Assembly (NCBI RefSeq): GCF_020539505.1
Contig: NZ_JACDXW010000003.1
Location: 62,001-126,000, forward strand
Direction: 5' to 3'
DNA length: 64,000 nucleotides
From: Mesopusillimonas faecipullorum
GTDB taxonomy: Bacteria > Pseudomonadota > Gammaproteobacteria > Burkholderiales > Burkholderiaceae_B
Position 1 is the stretch's first letter. Every line of letters starts with the position of its first letter. The notes beneath the pieces are model-generated. The model was not told the DNA's origin, did no database searches, and saw only the letters and a program-made list of their open reading frames with translations. The position numbers and the translations under genes are program-made. Shown in pieces: positions 8,576 to 17,324 of this stretch.

Positions 8576-9516
8576 GACGCGCCTCCGGTACGTGCGCCCG
8601 TGCGCAAGCGTTTCCAGCCACCCTCGAAGCGCGAGAGTATCCCATCAGGAACAAGAAAGACGATAGCGATAAACAACACCCCAAGAATGATGGAATAGTG
8701 CGCGGGGAAGTTGGCGCTTAGCCATTCAAACAATAGGAACAGCGGGACGGCGCCAAGTGTGGGACCCCACAAACGATGCGCGCCGCCCAGGAAGGCCATG
8801 ATGACGGTAAGGAAGGAGATGGTGGGGTTGAACACGATGGCCGGCTCTATGTATGTCCAGCGTGGTGCCTGAATAGCCCCCACCAAAGTGATCAGCGTGG
8901 CGCTAAGGGCAAAAAGGCCCAGCTTGATACCGGCAATCGGTATACCGGTATGTGCCGCTACGACTTCGTCATCACCAATGACCTTGAGCGCCAAGCCTAT
9001 GCGCGACCGCGAGATCAGCCAACCTATGCCCAGCGTAATGGCTGCCAGCGCCAGCAGTTGCCAGTAGATTTGCTCGGCAGTGATAGACAGAAAAATATAA
9101 CGCCCCAAGGTAGCAGTGACGTTGACTTCGTACCATGACACCAATTGGCGCACGAGTTCGGCCAAACCAAAGGTGAAGATGACAAAGTAGATGCCCGCCA
9201 GCCTTAAGGTAGCCAAGCCCACAACCAAGGCCACGACAAAACCTATAAGCGCGGCAATGGCCAACACGACGGGGTAAGGCAGATGGTCGCTTAGTACAGC
9301 AACGGTGTAGGCACCGATACCAAAAAAGGCTACCGTTGCCAGAGAGATATAGCGGGTGGGGCCCGAGAACAAGGCCCAGGCACTGGCCAATGTAACGTAG
9401 CCCGCCATGCCCAGCATCAGGCCCACGCCATATTCTCCACCCAGCTTGCTGGGCAGCAGTGCCAAGCACGCCAATGCTACGGCGGCAACCACAATGAACA
9501 ATAGCGCGCGCATCAT
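8572..9516 (-). CDS. livM: amino-acid/amide ABC transporter permease
   Basis: A 314-residue inner-membrane permease with about eight to nine hydrophobic segments, of the LivM type. It pairs with LivH to form the translocation path. The conserved cytoplasmic loop that contacts the ATPases is visible as RIGLALKVIGDDEVVAAHTG, equivalent to the EAA loop. It begins ATG ATG at 9516, overlapping the livH stop by four bases, and its end overlaps livG. Confidence 0.92.
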   Translation of the reverse strand: MMRALLFIVVAAVALACLALLPSKLGGEYGVGLMLGMAGYVTLASAWALFSGPTRYISLATVAFFGIGAYTVAVLSDHLPYPVVLAIAALIGFVVALVVGLATLRLAGIYFVIFTFGLAELVRQLVSWYEVNVTATLGRYIFLSITAEQIYWQLLALAAITLGIGWLISRSRIGLALKVIGDDEVVAAHTGIPIAGIKLGLFALSATLITLVGAIQAPRWTYIEPAIVFNPTISFLTVIMAFLGGAHRLWGPTLGAVPLFLLFEWLSANFPAHYSIILGVLFIAIVFLVPDGILSRFEGGWKRLRTGARTGGAS

Positions 9517-10388
9517 CGGCTTGCCCCTTTGCCGAACAAACCAGAGGGCCGCCAGAGCAGCACACCCAGGAATACAAGATAGGTAGTCGCCAGCGTGAGG
9601 CCAGGATCTACATAAGTAGCCACCAGGGTTTCAGCCACCCCCAGCAGCAAGCCCGCCACCAAAGCGCCCATGAGGTTGCCTAAGCCCCCCATGATGACGA
9701 TAACCAGCGCTTTCATGGTGAAGACCACGCCCATTGCCGCCGTGAAGGTTTGGTACATGGAGATCATGACGCCGCCAGCCGCAGCCAGGGAAGTGCCCAA
9801 GGCAAACGCAAAGCGTGCCGTGCGGTTGAGGTCGATGCCGACCAAGGGTGCGGAACCCGGGGCCACGGCGATGGCGCGAACGGTGGTACCCCAGCGCGTA
9901 CGCGTGAGCACCCAGAACAGCACGCCCCCGATGACCACTGCCAAGCCGAAGGCGAGCAAGCGATTGGCAGCCAGCGTAGTGCCAAAAACTTCTACGCCGA
10001 AGTTCAAATAGTTATAGCTGGTGTAATTGGAACCGAAGAACGCCATCATCACGCCCTGCAGTACGAACATCAACCCAAAAGTGGCCAAAATGGAATCTAC
10101 CTCTAGCGTGCCCCGCTTGGCCGAACGAGTGACCAAGGGCTGCATCATGAGGCCGTAAACCACATAGCCGAATACAAATGCCAGCGGCAATACGACTGCC
10201 ATCCCCAACACGGGGTTGATGTTCATGGTGGCAAACAGAACGAAGGCACCAAACGCGGCAAAAATGACGATCTCGCCATAGGCAAGGTTCAAAATGCGCG
10301 AAATACCGTACTGCAATGACAGGCCCATGGCGACTAAAGCGTATGTTCCGCCTAGCACCAGGCCCGAGATCAGCGCCGTGGTCAGCAT
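9513..10388 (-). CDS. livH: amino-acid/amide ABC transporter permease
   Basis: A 291-residue permease of the LivH type with about eight hydrophobic segments and the ATPase-contact loop RWGTTVRAIAVAPGSAPLVG. It lies between livK and livM. A GAGG ribosome-binding site precedes ATG 10388. A hairpin in the gap from livK probably lowers permease expression relative to the binding protein. Confidence 0.93.
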   Translation of the reverse strand: MLTTALISGLVLGGTYALVAMGLSLQYGISRILNLAYGEIVIFAAFGAFVLFATMNINPVLGMAVVLPLAFVFGYVVYGLMMQPLVTRSAKRGTLEVDSILATFGLMFVLQGVMMAFFGSNYTSYNYLNFGVEVFGTTLAANRLLAFGLAVVIGGVLFWVLTRTRWGTTVRAIAVAPGSAPLVGIDLNRTARFAFALGTSLAAAGGVMISMYQTFTAAMGVVFTMKALVIVIMGGLGNLMGALVAGLLLGVAETLVATYVDPGLTLATTYLVFLGVLLWRPSGLFGKGASR

Positions 10389-10416
10389 GAGCCGGCCTCT
10401 TCTCTAGGATTGAATG

Positions 10417-10437
10417 AGCGCCCCGCAAGGGGGCGCT
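10417..10437 (-). promoter_or_regulatory. hairpin in the livK-livH gap (mRNA stabiliser or attenuator)
   Basis: AGCGCCCC (10417-10424) pairs perfectly with GGGGCGCT (10430-10437) around a five-base loop. There is no T-run on the minus strand. It sits between the binding-protein gene and the permeases, where such hairpins commonly stabilise the upstream mRNA and give an excess of binding protein. Confidence 0.6.
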
Positions 10438-10446
10438 GGTTAAGGG

Positions 10447-11679
10447 TTACTTCTCGCCCCAAGGCTGCTTGGGCAGACGCGGCTTGCCCGCACCAGGCTG
10501 GTCAGCCGGCTCGAGTCCGACGAAAACGCCGTCTTGCCACTGCCCCGTCCACCAGATGTCGCGCAACTGGTTGTTTTCGAGCTTGGTTTCGCCCAATACG
10601 GTCTGGAAGGTGCCGTTGGCGAGCTCTTTGGCGACAGCGTCGCGGTCAAGGCCAACCCGCTTGATGGCTTCAGCCAACATCTGCAGACCAACGTAAGTCA
10701 TGGTGCTGGCCCAGGAGTCAGGCACTTGACCGGTGACTTCTTGGTGACGCTTGCGGTAATCCATAAGCGCTTTGTTGTTGGGGTCTATGCCACCCAGGCT
10801 CATGACACCCTCGGCATTTTTGCCGTTAGCAGCGAGGTAGTTGGGGAATGCCGTACCCACGCCCAGGGCGAATGCCTTGGGGTTGAACTTGGCTACCTGC
10901 GACTGTTGTGTAAGGGCAAAAGTTTCAGGTGGGTAAGAGAACGCCACGAAGCTGTCGGCGCCTGAACTTTTGGCCTCGTTCAGCATGGGGGTGAAGTCTG
11001 TTGTGCCCACAGGATAGGTGCGGTCCATGACGATCTTAAGCCCTTGCTTGGCGAATGCCTCGCGCGCGGCTTTGATGAGATCGATACCGAAACCTTCGGC
11101 CACGGAAATTACCGCCACTTTGTCGTTGATTTCGCCGCGCTTGTAGGCTTGGCCCAGCACGTCGGCCATGGCGCCCGCGTAATCGGCACCCCCACCCAGC
11201 AGCCAGAAACTGCGTGGCCAGCGCTTGGCAAAATCAGAGGCGCGATCCGTGACTGAGGCGGAAGCAAACTGCGGATAGCCGTGGCGGTCGAGCAAAGGCG
11301 CGACCGCCAGGTTAAACCCGGTGCTCCAGGGAGAAAGAACGAAATCCACCTTGTCTTGAGTAATCAGGCGCTCGGTGGCGCGTACGACTTCTTCGGCGGA
11401 AGAACGGTCATCGTATTCGACGACTTCGATGGGCAAGCGCTTGCCGTCGGGGAGTTCGAGACCACCCGCTGCGTTGATTTCCTCTACCCACAGCTTGTAG
11501 TTGGGAATGGTAGTAATGCCGGCGCCGCCCGCATTCACACCCGTTTTGGAGACGGCATAGCCGATCTTTACCGCTTTGCGCTCTTGTGCACTAGCCGGAG
11601 CCATGACGGCGATTCCCATCGCCAGGGCTGCCGCGCACGTAAGGGTGCGCATGGCGAATCTGCGTGACATAGAAACCAT
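10447..11679 (-). CDS. livK: ABC transporter substrate-binding protein (type 1, Leu/Ile/Val-amide family)
   Basis: A 410-residue periplasmic binding protein and the first gene of the operon. It starts with a basic segment and hydrophobic core ending ASAQE, a clear Sec signal peptide of about 30 residues. The mature part opens with VKIGYAVSKTGVNAGGAG, the usual first strand of this fold. The ATG at 11679 is preferred because AAGGAG lies nine bases upstream. The family binds branched-chain amino acids, urea, amides or aromatic acids. The nitrilase next door makes a nitrile or carboxylate-type ligand conceivable, but that is only a guess from proximity. Confidence 0.92.
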   Translation of the reverse strand: MVSMSRRFAMRTLTCAAALAMGIAVMAPASAQERKAVKIGYAVSKTGVNAGGAGITTIPNYKLWVEEINAAGGLELPDGKRLPIEVVEYDDRSSAEEVVRATERLITQDKVDFVLSPWSTGFNLAVAPLLDRHGYPQFASASVTDRASDFAKRWPRSFWLLGGGADYAGAMADVLGQAYKRGEINDKVAVISVAEGFGIDLIKAAREAFAKQGLKIVMDRTYPVGTTDFTPMLNEAKSSGADSFVAFSYPPETFALTQQSQVAKFNPKAFALGVGTAFPNYLAANGKNAEGVMSLGGIDPNNKALMDYRKRHQEVTGQVPDSWASTMTYVGLQMLAEAIKRVGLDRDAVAKELANGTFQTVLGETKLENNQLRDIWWTGQWQDGVFVGLEPADQPGAGKPRLPKQPWGEK

Positions 11680-11870
11680 GATTTGAATCTCCTTGGGGTA
11701 CTACTTGTTATGGAGCATGCCGCACAATCGGCCTGCTTTTTTTCAAAACAGGGGGCACCATTTTTATACGCGACTACCTTCTGGCGTCGAGCATATCACG
11801 CTGCCCTCCTCCTGTAGGCTAGTAAAAACCTTAGCGTTCAGGAACCGTAAACGGCCCTGTTGGCGTGTCT

Positions 11871-12917
11871 TTACCCACCGCTTACCGTCCCCTCGCCGTC
11901 TGGCGATTCTTCGCGCTGAGGCTTGGCGGATTTGAAGTCGGCAGGCAAGCCAGAGCTGGGCTCACCCACTTGTTCGGCAACCGGCTGCGCATCAAAATTG
12001 GTCAGTAAACGAAGGACGTCAGGACGCGCGTAATGGCCGGCCGAGTCGCAGATGTACTTAATGTAAACGATCTGCTGCATGTCGAGGTCGCCATACAGTA
12101 TCGTTTCGGTTTCAGTATGCGGCCCGGCCACGAACAAACCGTTAGGCCCAATGATGGCGCTCCACCCGCCCCCTACGCGAATCATGTCCTCTTGCCCTTG
12201 CAAGCCTAACTTTTCGATAACTTGCTCGTTGACGCAAGACTGCACGTTCAGCACAAAGGTTTGCCCCGCCAAAGCATGATGACGTGCAGCGGAGGCGGTG
12301 ACATCGTTGAAGAAGCCGGAGTTCGGGTCGTGGGTGAGCGCAGAAATGCCGGGCCAGGCTGCAATATGAATTTGCTCCCCCATGGACGTCAGGGCATAAC
12401 GTGCAAGATCCATGGTGTGTTCCCAGCAGATCAAGCCGCCCAGCTTGCCGATGGCGGTATCCAGCACAACGACGTCTTTGCCGTCACCCCTACCCCAGAC
12501 CGTGCGCTCGACATGGGTAGGCTGCAGCTTGCGGTGGCGACCGATAAGCTCGCCCGTATCGCTAAAGTACAACTGCGAGTTGTACAGTGTTCCGCCGTCG
12601 CGCTCGGTGACTCCCATCACCACATAGGCCCCAGCTTTGCGGGCTGCAGCGCCGATTCGGCGCACACAATCTGAGTCTAGCTCTACGCTATTGGCAAAGA
12701 ACTCGGCAAACAGCGGCGCACCGCGAGTAGGGGTGTGCGTCCAGATCCAGAACGGATAGCCTGGAATGAATGACTCGGGAAAAGCAATCAGCTGCGCCCC
12801 TTGGGCGCCCGCTTCTTCGATCAGGCGACATGCCTTGTCAGTAGACTTTTCGCGATCCAGAAATTCGGAAGCGGCATGCACAACAGCCGCCTTAATGACG
12901 GGGTAGGAATCTCCCAT
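11871..12917 (-). CDS. nitrilase (carbon-nitrogen hydrolase)
   Basis: A 348-residue nitrilase-superfamily enzyme that converts nitriles to carboxylic acid and ammonia. The catalytic triad is complete: E48 in FPESFIPGYP, K130 in GRHRKLQPTHVERTVWG and C164 in GGLICWEHTM. ICWEHTMDLARYAL and the HVERTVWG segment are characteristic of true nitrilases rather than amidases. The C-terminal tail after about residue 315 is Pro/Glu/Ser-rich, as in spiral-forming nitrilases. The start at 12917 (MGDSYPVIK) follows a strong GAGGAGA site. A divergent AraC-type regulator lies 270 bp away, as seen for several inducible nitrilases. Whether the substrate is aliphatic or arylaceto-nitrile cannot be told. Confidence 0.92.
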   Translation of the reverse strand: MGDSYPVIKAAVVHAASEFLDREKSTDKACRLIEEAGAQGAQLIAFPESFIPGYPFWIWTHTPTRGAPLFAEFFANSVELDSDCVRRIGAAARKAGAYVVMGVTERDGGTLYNSQLYFSDTGELIGRHRKLQPTHVERTVWGRGDGKDVVVLDTAIGKLGGLICWEHTMDLARYALTSMGEQIHIAAWPGISALTHDPNSGFFNDVTASAARHHALAGQTFVLNVQSCVNEQVIEKLGLQGQEDMIRVGGGWSAIIGPNGLFVAGPHTETETILYGDLDMQQIVYIKYICDSAGHYARPDVLRLLTNFDAQPVAEQVGEPSSGLPADFKSAKPQREESPDGEGTVSGG

Positions 12918-13186
12918 AGTCTCCTCTTCTCTTGTAGTGGAGCCGGACCGCAAGAAGGCTTGCCGGCATTCTCGAAAATTATTGTCCACCCCGCTTATCG
13001 TGGCTTCCCGAATGTTGCCCAGCTTTTGCAGAATCCTGCTTTTTCAGCGCAGCACGGGCCGGAGATTTGTTTGCCTGAGGCGATGCAGTAGAATGCATTA
13101 GTAAGAAAATACTACTTGCCCTTGATTCGTTTTATCCGCCTCAATCGGTGCGTATTTTGGCACCACATCGATACGGAGCCCACTAA
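12918..13186. promoter_or_regulatory. divergent promoter region, nitrilase and AraC-type regulator
   Basis: This 269-bp region separates the divergent nitrilase and regulator genes and has no gene of its own. It contains an inverted repeat TAGTA-N6-TACTA at 13099-13114, directly after AATGCATT (13092-13099). A possible + strand promoter is TTGTTT, a 16-bp spacer and TAGAAT ending about 13093. The repeat would lie just downstream of that -10 box, where the regulator could act on its own transcription. Confidence 0.4.
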
Positions 13187-14089
13187 GTGGACATGGTAGA
13201 AATCCGCGAACGTGACACCCATCTGGTCGCCTACCGCGAACGCAATGTTCTGCTTACCGACAGTACGCCCTTTAACTGGGGTTTTGCTCACGCCTCGCTA
13301 GTGCGTGAGGCGCCTTGGAATGCACGGCTGCCGGCTATCCCGCATATAGGCATCGCCTTTAACTTGCGTAGCCCCACGCTGGTTACCCGTATGATGGGCG
13401 ACCACGACGACACTGACGCCGCCTGGCTACACCCTCACCAGTTCAGCGTGTTGCCCAGCGATACCGAAGTGCACTGGCACATAGATGGCAAACCCGACAC
13501 GCTCTTGCTATATGTGCATCGTCAGGTATTTGACGAGGTCTCTGCCACCATCTTTAACACCGACCCCGCAACCATAGATCTATTGCCACGCTTGGCTTAC
13601 GCAGACCCGCTGCTGGCCAGTTTGTGCCTAGAGTTTGTACAAGCCTTAAACCAACCCTCGCTGGTCTACGACACCAAGTACATGCAGTTGGTCACCACGC
13701 AGTTTGCCTCCTGCCTGATAAAAAACCACTCCAATTTAACGCTGCGAGCCTTGTCGTGCGACACTCACCCCTCGGGCGAAAAAGTCGAGCGCGCCAAGGC
13801 CTTCATGAAACAGAACCTGGGTCTGAACATCAGTCTGGACGCCATCGCCGATGCCGCCGGCATGTCGACTTTCCACTTCATACGGGAATTCAAATCACTG
13901 AACCAGGTAACCCCCTATCAATACCTGCTCAAGATGCGTGTGGACACTGCTCGTCGACTCTTACGACAGCAACGCTATACACTGGCAGAAATTGCATTGG
14001 AATGCGGCTTCTCTACTCAAAGCCACTTTACCCATGTATTCAAGAAAATGACCGGCCTCACCCCCAAGGCGTACCGCCTGAGTCACTGA
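13187..14089 (+). CDS. AraC-family transcriptional regulator
   Basis: A 300-residue regulator with an N-terminal ligand-binding half (about 1-185) and a C-terminal double helix-turn-helix (about 200-298). The HTH contains LDAIADAAGMSTFHFIREFK and LAEIALECGFSTQSHFTHVFKK in its two halves. A GTG start at 13187 is preferred because GGAG lies eight bases upstream; the ATG at 13193 would be 14 bases away. It is divergently transcribed from the nitrilase and is likely its activator in response to a nitrile or its acid, a role inferred from position. Confidence 0.9.
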   Translation: MDMVEIRERDTHLVAYRERNVLLTDSTPFNWGFAHASLVREAPWNARLPAIPHIGIAFNLRSPTLVTRMMGDHDDTDAAWLHPHQFSVLPSDTEVHWHIDGKPDTLLLYVHRQVFDEVSATIFNTDPATIDLLPRLAYADPLLASLCLEFVQALNQPSLVYDTKYMQLVTTQFASCLIKNHSNLTLRALSCDTHPSGEKVERAKAFMKQNLGLNISLDAIADAAGMSTFHFIREFKSLNQVTPYQYLLKMRVDTARRLLRQQRYTLAEIALECGFSTQSHFTHVFKKMTGLTPKAYRLSH

Positions 14090-14129
14090 GCCGGCCTCCA
14101 CACATTATTTACGCGACTGTTTGCCCAGC

Positions 14130-14822
14130 ATGCCCACTACCGACTCCTGCCAATGCCGTGATATTCAACACTTGATGCAAGGCGCCAGCCACTTCAAGCA
14201 GCGCTTCTACAGCCAAGACCCCGAACTCATGCGGCAATTGGTAGAACAAGGTCAGTCGCCTGTCACATTGGTGATTTCATGCAGCGACTCTCGAGTCGAT
14301 CCAGCGCTTTTAACCAACGCCAAGCCGGGTGAGCTTTTCACCGTGCGCAACGTCTCTAATATCGTTCCGCCTTACGGCCCCAGCGCCAACTTTCACGGTA
14401 CCAGTTCGGCTATAGAGTTCGCGGTGCGCGACTTGCAAGTGCCCAACATCATCGTGTTGGGACATGGCCGCTGCGGGGGTATCCAGGCTTTGCTCTCTAC
14501 TTTGTCGGGCAACGATATGCAGCGCGATTTCATCGCCGACTGGGTTTCTATCGCCATGGATGCCTGCCGTCAGTTCGTGGGCGACCCCGACAACCCTGGT
14601 TCGCAAAAAGAAATCTCGATAGATCTGTTAAGGGAACACCAAGACTTGGTCGAGCGCGCATCGGTACAGGGTTCGTTGCGCAATCTGATGACTTACCCGT
14701 GGCTGCGCGCCCGCGTAGATGCGGGCAATCTGCAGCTGCATGGCTGGTGGTTTGACCTTGAAAGCGGCGACCTTTGGACGACCACGCCCGAAAGCCCCAC
14801 ACTGCTCTTGCCCGTGATTTAA
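14130..14822 (+). CDS. beta-class carbonic anhydrase
   Basis: A 230-residue zinc enzyme that interconverts CO2 and bicarbonate. Zinc ligands are C51, H112 and C115, with the Asp-Arg dyad D53/R55 in SCSDSRVDP and the second zinc motif in GHGRCGGIQAL. NVSNIVPPYG is also typical. ATG 14130 keeps the conserved DIQHLMQG helix at the N-terminus; a TTG at 14121 is an alternative. No signal peptide is seen, so it is cytosolic. The short gap after the AraC-type regulator suggests possible co-transcription. It converges on the STAS gene. Confidence 0.93.
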   Translation: MPTTDSCQCRDIQHLMQGASHFKQRFYSQDPELMRQLVEQGQSPVTLVISCSDSRVDPALLTNAKPGELFTVRNVSNIVPPYGPSANFHGTSSAIEFAVRDLQVPNIIVLGHGRCGGIQALLSTLSGNDMQRDFIADWVSIAMDACRQFVGDPDNPGSQKEISIDLLREHQDLVERASVQGSLRNLMTYPWLRARVDAGNLQLHGWWFDLESGDLWTTTPESPTLLLPVI

Positions 14823-14853
14823 ACGACCGGGGGTGTAAGGCCCCTTTAGTTTT

Positions 14854-15201
14854 TCAAGCGGCGGCCAGGGCCTTGGCTTTAGCAAGGCTGTCTACGACCT
14901 CAAGGAATTTGAGGAAGCCGCTGACTTCGAAAACCACACGTACCGTAGGCTGCAAACCGCTGAAAACGATCCGACCGCCGTGCTGCTCGGCGTACTTGTA
15001 AGCCATGAAAAACACGCGTAGCCCTGCGCTGGCCACGTAGTCGAGCTGCTCACAGTCGAAGACCAAGAAGACATTTTCTTGAGACGCCAATTCGCCAACC
15101 AGGGGCTCGAGCTGGGGGCGTGTTGAGGTGTCGAGCCTGCCGTGCAGGCTAAGTCTATGCTGGCTGGGCCCCCAGGATTCATGAACCACACTGAATGACA
15201 T
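14854..15201 (-). CDS. STAS-domain protein (anti-sigma factor antagonist type)
   Basis: A 115-residue single STAS domain like SpoIIAA/RsbV. The central motif DYVASAGLRVFF carries the serine that partner kinases phosphorylate in this family. RIVFSGLQPTVRVVFEVSGFLKFLEVVDS is the usual C-terminal half. In proteobacteria such proteins work in partner-switching modules with an HPK-like kinase and a PP2C phosphatase, but no such partner is present nearby. AAAGGAAA precedes ATG 15201. It is probably transcribed alone. Confidence 0.88.
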   Translation of the reverse strand: MSFSVVHESWGPSQHRLSLHGRLDTSTRPQLEPLVGELASQENVFLVFDCEQLDYVASAGLRVFFMAYKYAEQHGGRIVFSGLQPTVRVVFEVSGFLKFLEVVDSLAKAKALAAA

Positions 15202-15310
15202 TACGTTTCCTTTGTTGTCGCCCTACAAAAGACACTGGGAAGCATCCATTCGTAGAGCGAGAAAACGACATAATACATTCAGGCGGAGCGGAGCAACAGC
15301 CTTTCTTCTA

Positions 15311-15344
15311 TTGCATCAGCCGCTCGCGCGGCTGACAAATGCAA
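15311..15344. repeat. long stem-loop between STAS gene and hydrolase gene
   Basis: TCAGCCGC (15316-15323) pairs with GCGGCTGA (15328-15335) around TCGC. The stem is extended by TTGCA (15311-15315) and TGCAA (15340-15344) after a four-base bulge. It lies just past the end of the hydrolase-ligB-ligA unit (minus strand) but has no T-run, so it is a poor intrinsic terminator. Confidence 0.45.
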
Positions 15345-15416
15345 AGAGCACAGACCCTCGTCTACAGTGGCTGCGGCGAGGTCTACTGATTGATTATTGG
15401 CTGGAAAAGACTGCTG

Positions 15417-16052
15417 CTATGCCGCCTGCCAAGCGGCGGCAATATCGCCGGCTGCACATACCTCGCCGAAAAGAAACTGAATATTGGTGAGACTGGCCTC
15501 GTGCAAAACGGGGCTGTGCGAGCCCACCGCATCACGAGCAACCACCGCGGTGTAACCCATGGCGTGCGCCTCGCGCACGGTGGATTCAACACACACCTGA
15601 GTTTGCACCCCCGTGAACACCAGGGTGCGCACACCTAAATCTTGAAGAACGCTACCCAAAGCGGTGCCCGTAAAGCCCGCATAGTTGTGCTTGATGACGA
15701 TGGCCTCGCCCGCTTGCGGCTGAACGCCAAACCATTCGCTACCCCAAGTGCCCGGCTTGCAACATTCGGCAGTAATACCTCGCAGGGCCAATTTGCGGCG
15801 CATAGAGGCAGGGATTTTTTCAGTGGAATAGTCAGACCCCACCCACACCACCCGCACGCCGGCTTGACGGGCGCGCTGCACAAGCTCGGCAATGACAGGC
15901 ACGACTGCCGCCGCACCCGAAACATCTTTGCCCATGACCTGATCTATATAGCCACCGGGCGCGCAGAAATCATTCTGCATGTCGATGACCACCAAGGCGC
16001 ACTGTGAAGGCGCCAACTCGTTCACCCAAGGCAAATCGCTGTTTGATGCCAT
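15417..16052 (-). CDS. isochorismatase-family cysteine hydrolase (amidohydrolase candidate)
   Basis: A 211-residue protein with the isochorismatase fold and an intact catalytic triad: D24 in VVIDMQNDF, K121 in VIKHNYAGF and C154 in GVQTQVCVESTVREAH. The presence of the cysteine points to the amidase branch (N-carbamoylsarcosine amidase, maleamate amidase, ureidoacrylate hydrolase), not to isochorismatase itself. It is the third gene of a ligA-ligB-hydrolase unit. After ring cleavage of a nitrogen-containing aromatic it could hydrolyse an amide intermediate; that role is inferred from position. Confidence 0.85.
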   Translation of the reverse strand: MASNSDLPWVNELAPSQCALVVIDMQNDFCAPGGYIDQVMGKDVSGAAAVVPVIAELVQRARQAGVRVVWVGSDYSTEKIPASMRRKLALRGITAECCKPGTWGSEWFGVQPQAGEAIVIKHNYAGFTGTALGSVLQDLGVRTLVFTGVQTQVCVESTVREAHAMGYTAVVARDAVGSHSPVLHEASLTNIQFLFGEVCAAGDIAAAWQAA

Positions 16053-16064
16053 ATGCGCGCCCTT

Positions 16065-16913
16065 TTAGCTCAGGTCCCAATACGACCCGCCCATGCCGCA
16101 GCGCATGGGCACGGAAGGTACGTAGAACACGCTTTCTGCTTTGGGGCGACCCGCTTCGGCAGCCGCACCCATCGCCACCAGCCAAGCCAGAAGCTCGCCG
16201 CCACCACCATCACCACCTTCAAGATATTTTTCAAAGGGAAGCTCGCGCGCTACGGTTTCGGTGTCTCCGGTTTCCAGCAAGCCCATGAACCAGCGGTCAA
16301 AATCTTCGTGCACCGTGAAATAGTCGACACCGCCGGGGTCATGCGACAAACCGCCGGTAGCCATGAGCACGACGCGCTCTTGCGAAGGGAACTCGCGCAC
16401 GATGCGGGCAATTTGCCGCCCCACTTCGAGGCAGCGAGCCGACGAAGGCGTTGGAGGCACGATGGGATTCATGTGAATGGGGACGAACTTGATGTCGTAA
16501 CGCGGGAACAAAAACTTGAGCGGCACAGACCAGTTATCGTCGAACAACAGTTTTTCTGCGAAGGCATGATTGATGCCCGCCTTGGCCGACTCGCGCACCA
16601 GTGCGCGGCCCATCTCGCGATGACCTTGCACTTGGTAGTCGGGCACATTCAACCAATCTTTGAACCAGGGGGCCGGGCCTTCCCATTGATCGCCAATACC
16701 GACACAGAAGTCAGGTACGTGACTCATGGGAAAGTTAAGCAAGTGATCGTTGGCCACACCGATCACAACATCTGGTTTGAGTTCGTCCATACGCCGCGTG
16801 AACTCAGCGTAACCGGCAAGCACGGCGTCTTGCTCCGATTTCGGGGCGCGATCTATCCAACCCGTCACGCCGGGTGCGTGGGCAATGCCCAGAGTAGCGA
16901 CAAGCTGCGCCAT
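16065..16913 (-). CDS. extradiol ring-cleavage dioxygenase, LigB-type catalytic subunit
   Basis: A 282-residue class III extradiol dioxygenase that would open an aromatic ring with O2 at a non-haem Fe(II). H12 in LGIAHAPG and H57 in VANDHLLNF match the two iron-ligand histidines of LigB. A glutamate in the GGGELLAWL segment is a candidate for the third ligand, and GGLSHDPGG holds the conserved His of the active site. Its partner LigA-like subunit is immediately upstream with a three-base gap, so they should form an alpha2beta2 enzyme. The substrate is unknown: protocatechuate is the archetype, but the usual downstream lig genes are absent here. Confidence 0.88.
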   Translation of the reverse strand: MAQLVATLGIAHAPGVTGWIDRAPKSEQDAVLAGYAEFTRRMDELKPDVVIGVANDHLLNFPMSHVPDFCVGIGDQWEGPAPWFKDWLNVPDYQVQGHREMGRALVRESAKAGINHAFAEKLLFDDNWSVPLKFLFPRYDIKFVPIHMNPIVPPTPSSARCLEVGRQIARIVREFPSQERVVLMATGGLSHDPGGVDYFTVHEDFDRWFMGLLETGDTETVARELPFEKYLEGGDGGGGELLAWLVAMGAAAEAGRPKAESVFYVPSVPMRCGMGGSYWDLS

Positions 16914-16916
16914 CTT

Positions 16917-17225
16917 TTAACTCTCCTTTTGGCTGATACCCATTTTCTCGGCATAGAGGCGGGCGGCATCGCTATCGTTGTGGTTATAGCCGCCGCCCTT
17001 GAACAAACGGCTGATCTGCGGCAAGAAGTAGGGATGCACGCCTAATTCAGCCAGACGAGAGATATCCATACCGCGCCACGCCATACGCTCTTCCTGCGTG
17101 AGGCCGTAATCCTGCATGACGCGTTCGATGTCTTGTTGAAATAAGTGGTATTTATCAGCATCGCGACGCAGATCGAAAACCATCTGATTAGACGGCAATG
17201 TCTTATCGACATTTTGTATGCCCAT
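16917..17225 (-). CDS. LigA-like small subunit of the extradiol dioxygenase
   Basis: A 102-residue all-helical subunit matching the LigA family, with motifs DIERVMQDYGLTQEERMAW and LAELGVHPYFLPQISRLF. In protocatechuate 4,5-dioxygenase LigA caps the active site of LigB. Its length is shorter than sphingomonad LigA (about 139). It is the first gene of a three-gene minus-strand unit. Its start codon lies within a CATCGATT sequence that resembles the shared operators of this region, and it is divergent from the GntR-family gene. Confidence 0.87.
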   Translation of the reverse strand: MGIQNVDKTLPSNQMVFDLRRDADKYHLFQQDIERVMQDYGLTQEERMAWRGMDISRLAELGVHPYFLPQISRLFKGGGYNHNDSDAARLYAEKMGISQKES

Positions 17226-17243
17226 CGATTTTTCTCCAATTCA

Positions 17244-17287
17244 CGATTATTTATAAATAATCGATTTACTGTAGGGTCGTTTATAAT
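17244..17287. promoter_or_regulatory. operator/promoter between ligA and the GntR-type gene
   Basis: A perfect 20-bp palindrome occupies 17244-17263 (half-site CGATTATTTA), and a second CGAT core with AATCGATT at 17259-17266 overlaps it. TATAAT at 17282-17287 is a good -10 box for the GntR-type gene. The -35 is poor, as expected for a promoter controlled by a bound regulator. Related CGAT-centred inverted repeats precede the other operons of this island. Confidence 0.65.
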
Positions 17288-17324
17288 GGGTGTCAAGCCA
17301 AGTACAAAAATCCTAGGGTTTTCC

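Noticed and set aside
14821-14853. Intrinsic terminator between the carbonic anhydrase and STAS genes
   Set aside because: Only a four-pair G/C stem (GGGG...CCCC) before TTTAGTTTTT; too weak to list as a feature.
16053-17045. Open frame of 330 codons on the + strand
   Set aside because: Antisense to the LigB/LigA-type genes, with His/Arg-rich low-complexity composition typical of an antisense shadow.
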